A stretch of DNA of 6,175 nucleotides from JABWBR01 sp036741235 (GTDB lineage: Bacteria > Bacteroidota > Bacteroidia > Chitinophagales > Saprospiraceae). Below, piece by piece: positions 5,053 through 6,175 of the stretch. The notes under the pieces are model-generated. The model saw only the letters and a list, made by a program, of their open reading frames with translations. It had not been told where the DNA came from and did no database searches. A program made the position numbers and the translations under genes. The DNA is taken from positions 1 through 6,175 of the forward strand of contig DAINSQ010000226.1 of the NCBI GenBank assembly GCA_036741235.1, in the 5' to 3' direction. The first letter of the stretch is position 1; each line of letters starts with the position of its first letter.

Positions 5053-6175
5053 TACACCTCCATAAAATCAAACGGCGTAAAAGGCAGTTGATCGTCGAGC
5101 AATTTGCGGTAGGCGACGTGTACGCGTTGGGGTTTGACACCCAGGCTCATGGCGCTTTCCACCATCATTTTGTTGTGACCTCTGATAGTTGGCATATAAA
5201 ATGTGCTATATAAGCTGGTATTTCTTTCGGTATGTAAAAATGAAATCATCAGCGGGAAAACGCCTTTGCGGTGAAAGTCGGGGTGAATGCCGAAAACAAC
5301 GCCTTTGGCGACCCGCACTTTGGCAGTACGTAAACGCCAGAGGAAACCCGGCAGCTCCCATAAGCTGAGTTTGCCTTTTACAGGCTTAAGGTACTCATTG
5401 ATATCGGGCATGATGCCTATAAACCCCACCGGTTGCTCGCCTTCATAAGCAAAACAAACCAGGTATTTGTCCATCACAACTCTCAATTGCTTGAGCATAT
5501 CTAGTATCTGATGGGTATGCAAGGGTTTGAAATAGGGGAAATTGCGAAAAGCCTCGTTGTAAACTTGCCGCATATGATCGGCATATAGCGGCAGATTACC
5601 CGGGTCGATATAACGGGTTTTCAGGCCATAGCGCTCGCGCACCCTTTGGGCCAGCTTATCGAGGCGTTCAGCAGGCATTTCTGCCACAATGCCTTTCATC
5701 GTCAGCATCTGCTCATAAGGGCGATAGGCAAGTGATTCGAAAAAACGCTTGTAATAGGGCGGATGGTAGTTTTCCTGATAGAGCGGCGCAAACTCGTGGC
5801 CCTTCACCAGCAATCCCCAAAATTTCTCCCGCTCGCCAAAATTAATGGGGCCGTCAATGGCTTGTACACCTTCTTCAATCAAGTATTGCTCGGCAACGTC
5901 AAAAAGCATTTTTGCGTATTCTTCATTGTCGATACACTCAAAAAAGCCGATGCCGCCAGTAGGAAATGACTGCTGCAAATTTCGCTGCTTGTCGATAAAT
6001 GCCGCTATGCGTCCAACTGGCATACTACTATCGTCAAGCAGTACCCAGAGGCGGGCAATGCCGTTCTGAAAGGTTTTATTGGTCGCCGGATTAAATATTT
6101 TTTCGATGTCGGACTCCAACGGACAAATCCATACTTCGTTGTGACGGTATACTATATGGGGCGTCTTGTGTAATA
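5052..6175 (-). CDS. GNAT-like acyltransferase, 5' end outside window
   Basis: The reading frame is open from the right edge to a TAG at 5052-5054, giving at least 373 residues. The first in-frame start-like codon, TTG at 6117-6119, is unlikely to be the start: codons upstream of it are uninterrupted and read HNEVWICPL, continuing smoothly into ESDIEKIFNP. Numbering from that TTG, residues 22-142 look like one degenerate GNAT fold (GRIAAF at 36-41, GPINFGEREKFWG at 90-102, and an arm resembling YYKRFFESLAYRP at 122-134). Residues about 165-345 look like a second, with strand VGFIGIMPD (231-239), an acetyl-CoA-loop-like HPDFHRKGVFPLM (279-291) and a terminal SLGVKPQRVHVAYRK (325-339). A tandem GNAT arrangement is inferred; the acyl acceptor is unknown. 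It is cytoplasmic, with no signal peptide or membrane segment visible. It is convergent to the protease operon and separated from it only by the hairpin, with the stop codon at the hairpin's edge. Confidence 0.85.
   Translation of the reverse strand, partial: LHKTPHIVYRHNEVWICPLESDIEKIFNPATNKTFQNGIARLWVLLDDSSMPVGRIAAFIDKQRNLQQSFPTGGIGFFECIDNEEYAKMLFDVAEQYLIEEGVQAIDGPINFGEREKFWGLLVKGHEFAPLYQENYHPPYYKRFFESLAYRPYEQMLTMKGIVAEMPAERLDKLAQRVRERYGLKTRYIDPGNLPLYADHMRQVYNEAFRNFPYFKPLHTHQILDMLKQLRVVMDKYLVCFAYEGEQPVGFIGIMPDINEYLKPVKGKLSLWELPGFLWRLRTAKVRVAKGVVFGIHPDFHRKGVFPLMISFLHTERNTSLYSTFYMPTIRGHNKMMVESAMSLGVKPQRVHVAYRKLLDDQLPFTPFDFMEV

Overview
This window comes from a Bacteroidota-type genome. The strongest evidence is a 978-residue secreted protein that ends in a type IX secretion (T9SS) sorting domain, a system confined to that phylum. 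Matches to the Bacteroidota promoter element TAnnTTTG and lipoproteins with relaxed lipoboxes agree with this. The roughly balanced base composition and the PKD/Ig-like plus T9SS architecture would fit a Saprospiria- or Chitinophagia-like lineage, but that is inference and no marker gene is present.

Layout from left to right. Positions 1-87 hold two adjacent short tandem arrays: a degenerate 8-bp array and a clean 7-bp array (CCTACAA x6). The 7-bp array supplies the stop codon of a minus-strand gene for a 261-residue putative lipoprotein of unknown function (82-867). A 133-bp divergent spacer (868-1000) separates it from a plus-strand gamma-carbonic-anhydrase-like hexapeptide-repeat protein (1001-1516). 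A 156-bp spacer (1517-1672) carries a good -7 promoter element and a perfect 14-bp palindrome. It precedes an apparent two-gene plus-strand operon: a 124-residue small lipoprotein (1673-2047) and, 12 bp later, a large M43 (pappalysin/cytophagalysin) metalloprotease with PKD, jelly-roll and Ig-like modules and a T9SS tail (2060-4996). A 20-pair hairpin at 5004-5052 separates this operon from a convergent minus-strand gene for a GNAT-like acyltransferase. That gene has no start in the window and runs off the right edge (5052-6175).

How the genes may work together: the lipoprotein and the protease are probably co-transcribed, exported and surface-associated or secreted. The protease shows a signal peptide, a likely cysteine-switch propeptide, an intact zinc site and a T9SS signal. 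The carbonic anhydrase homologue and the acyltransferase look like independent housekeeping-type genes.

There is no CRISPR array, transposase, phage gene, rRNA, tRNA or recognisable defence system here. The least explained structure is a heptad motif (CAACCTR on one strand) at the 3' ends of genes. It occurs as a tandem array at the left edge and, in mutated inverted form, as both arms of the hairpin at 5004-5052. In both places a minus-strand gene ends GAG-NTG-TAG at the edge of the repeat.
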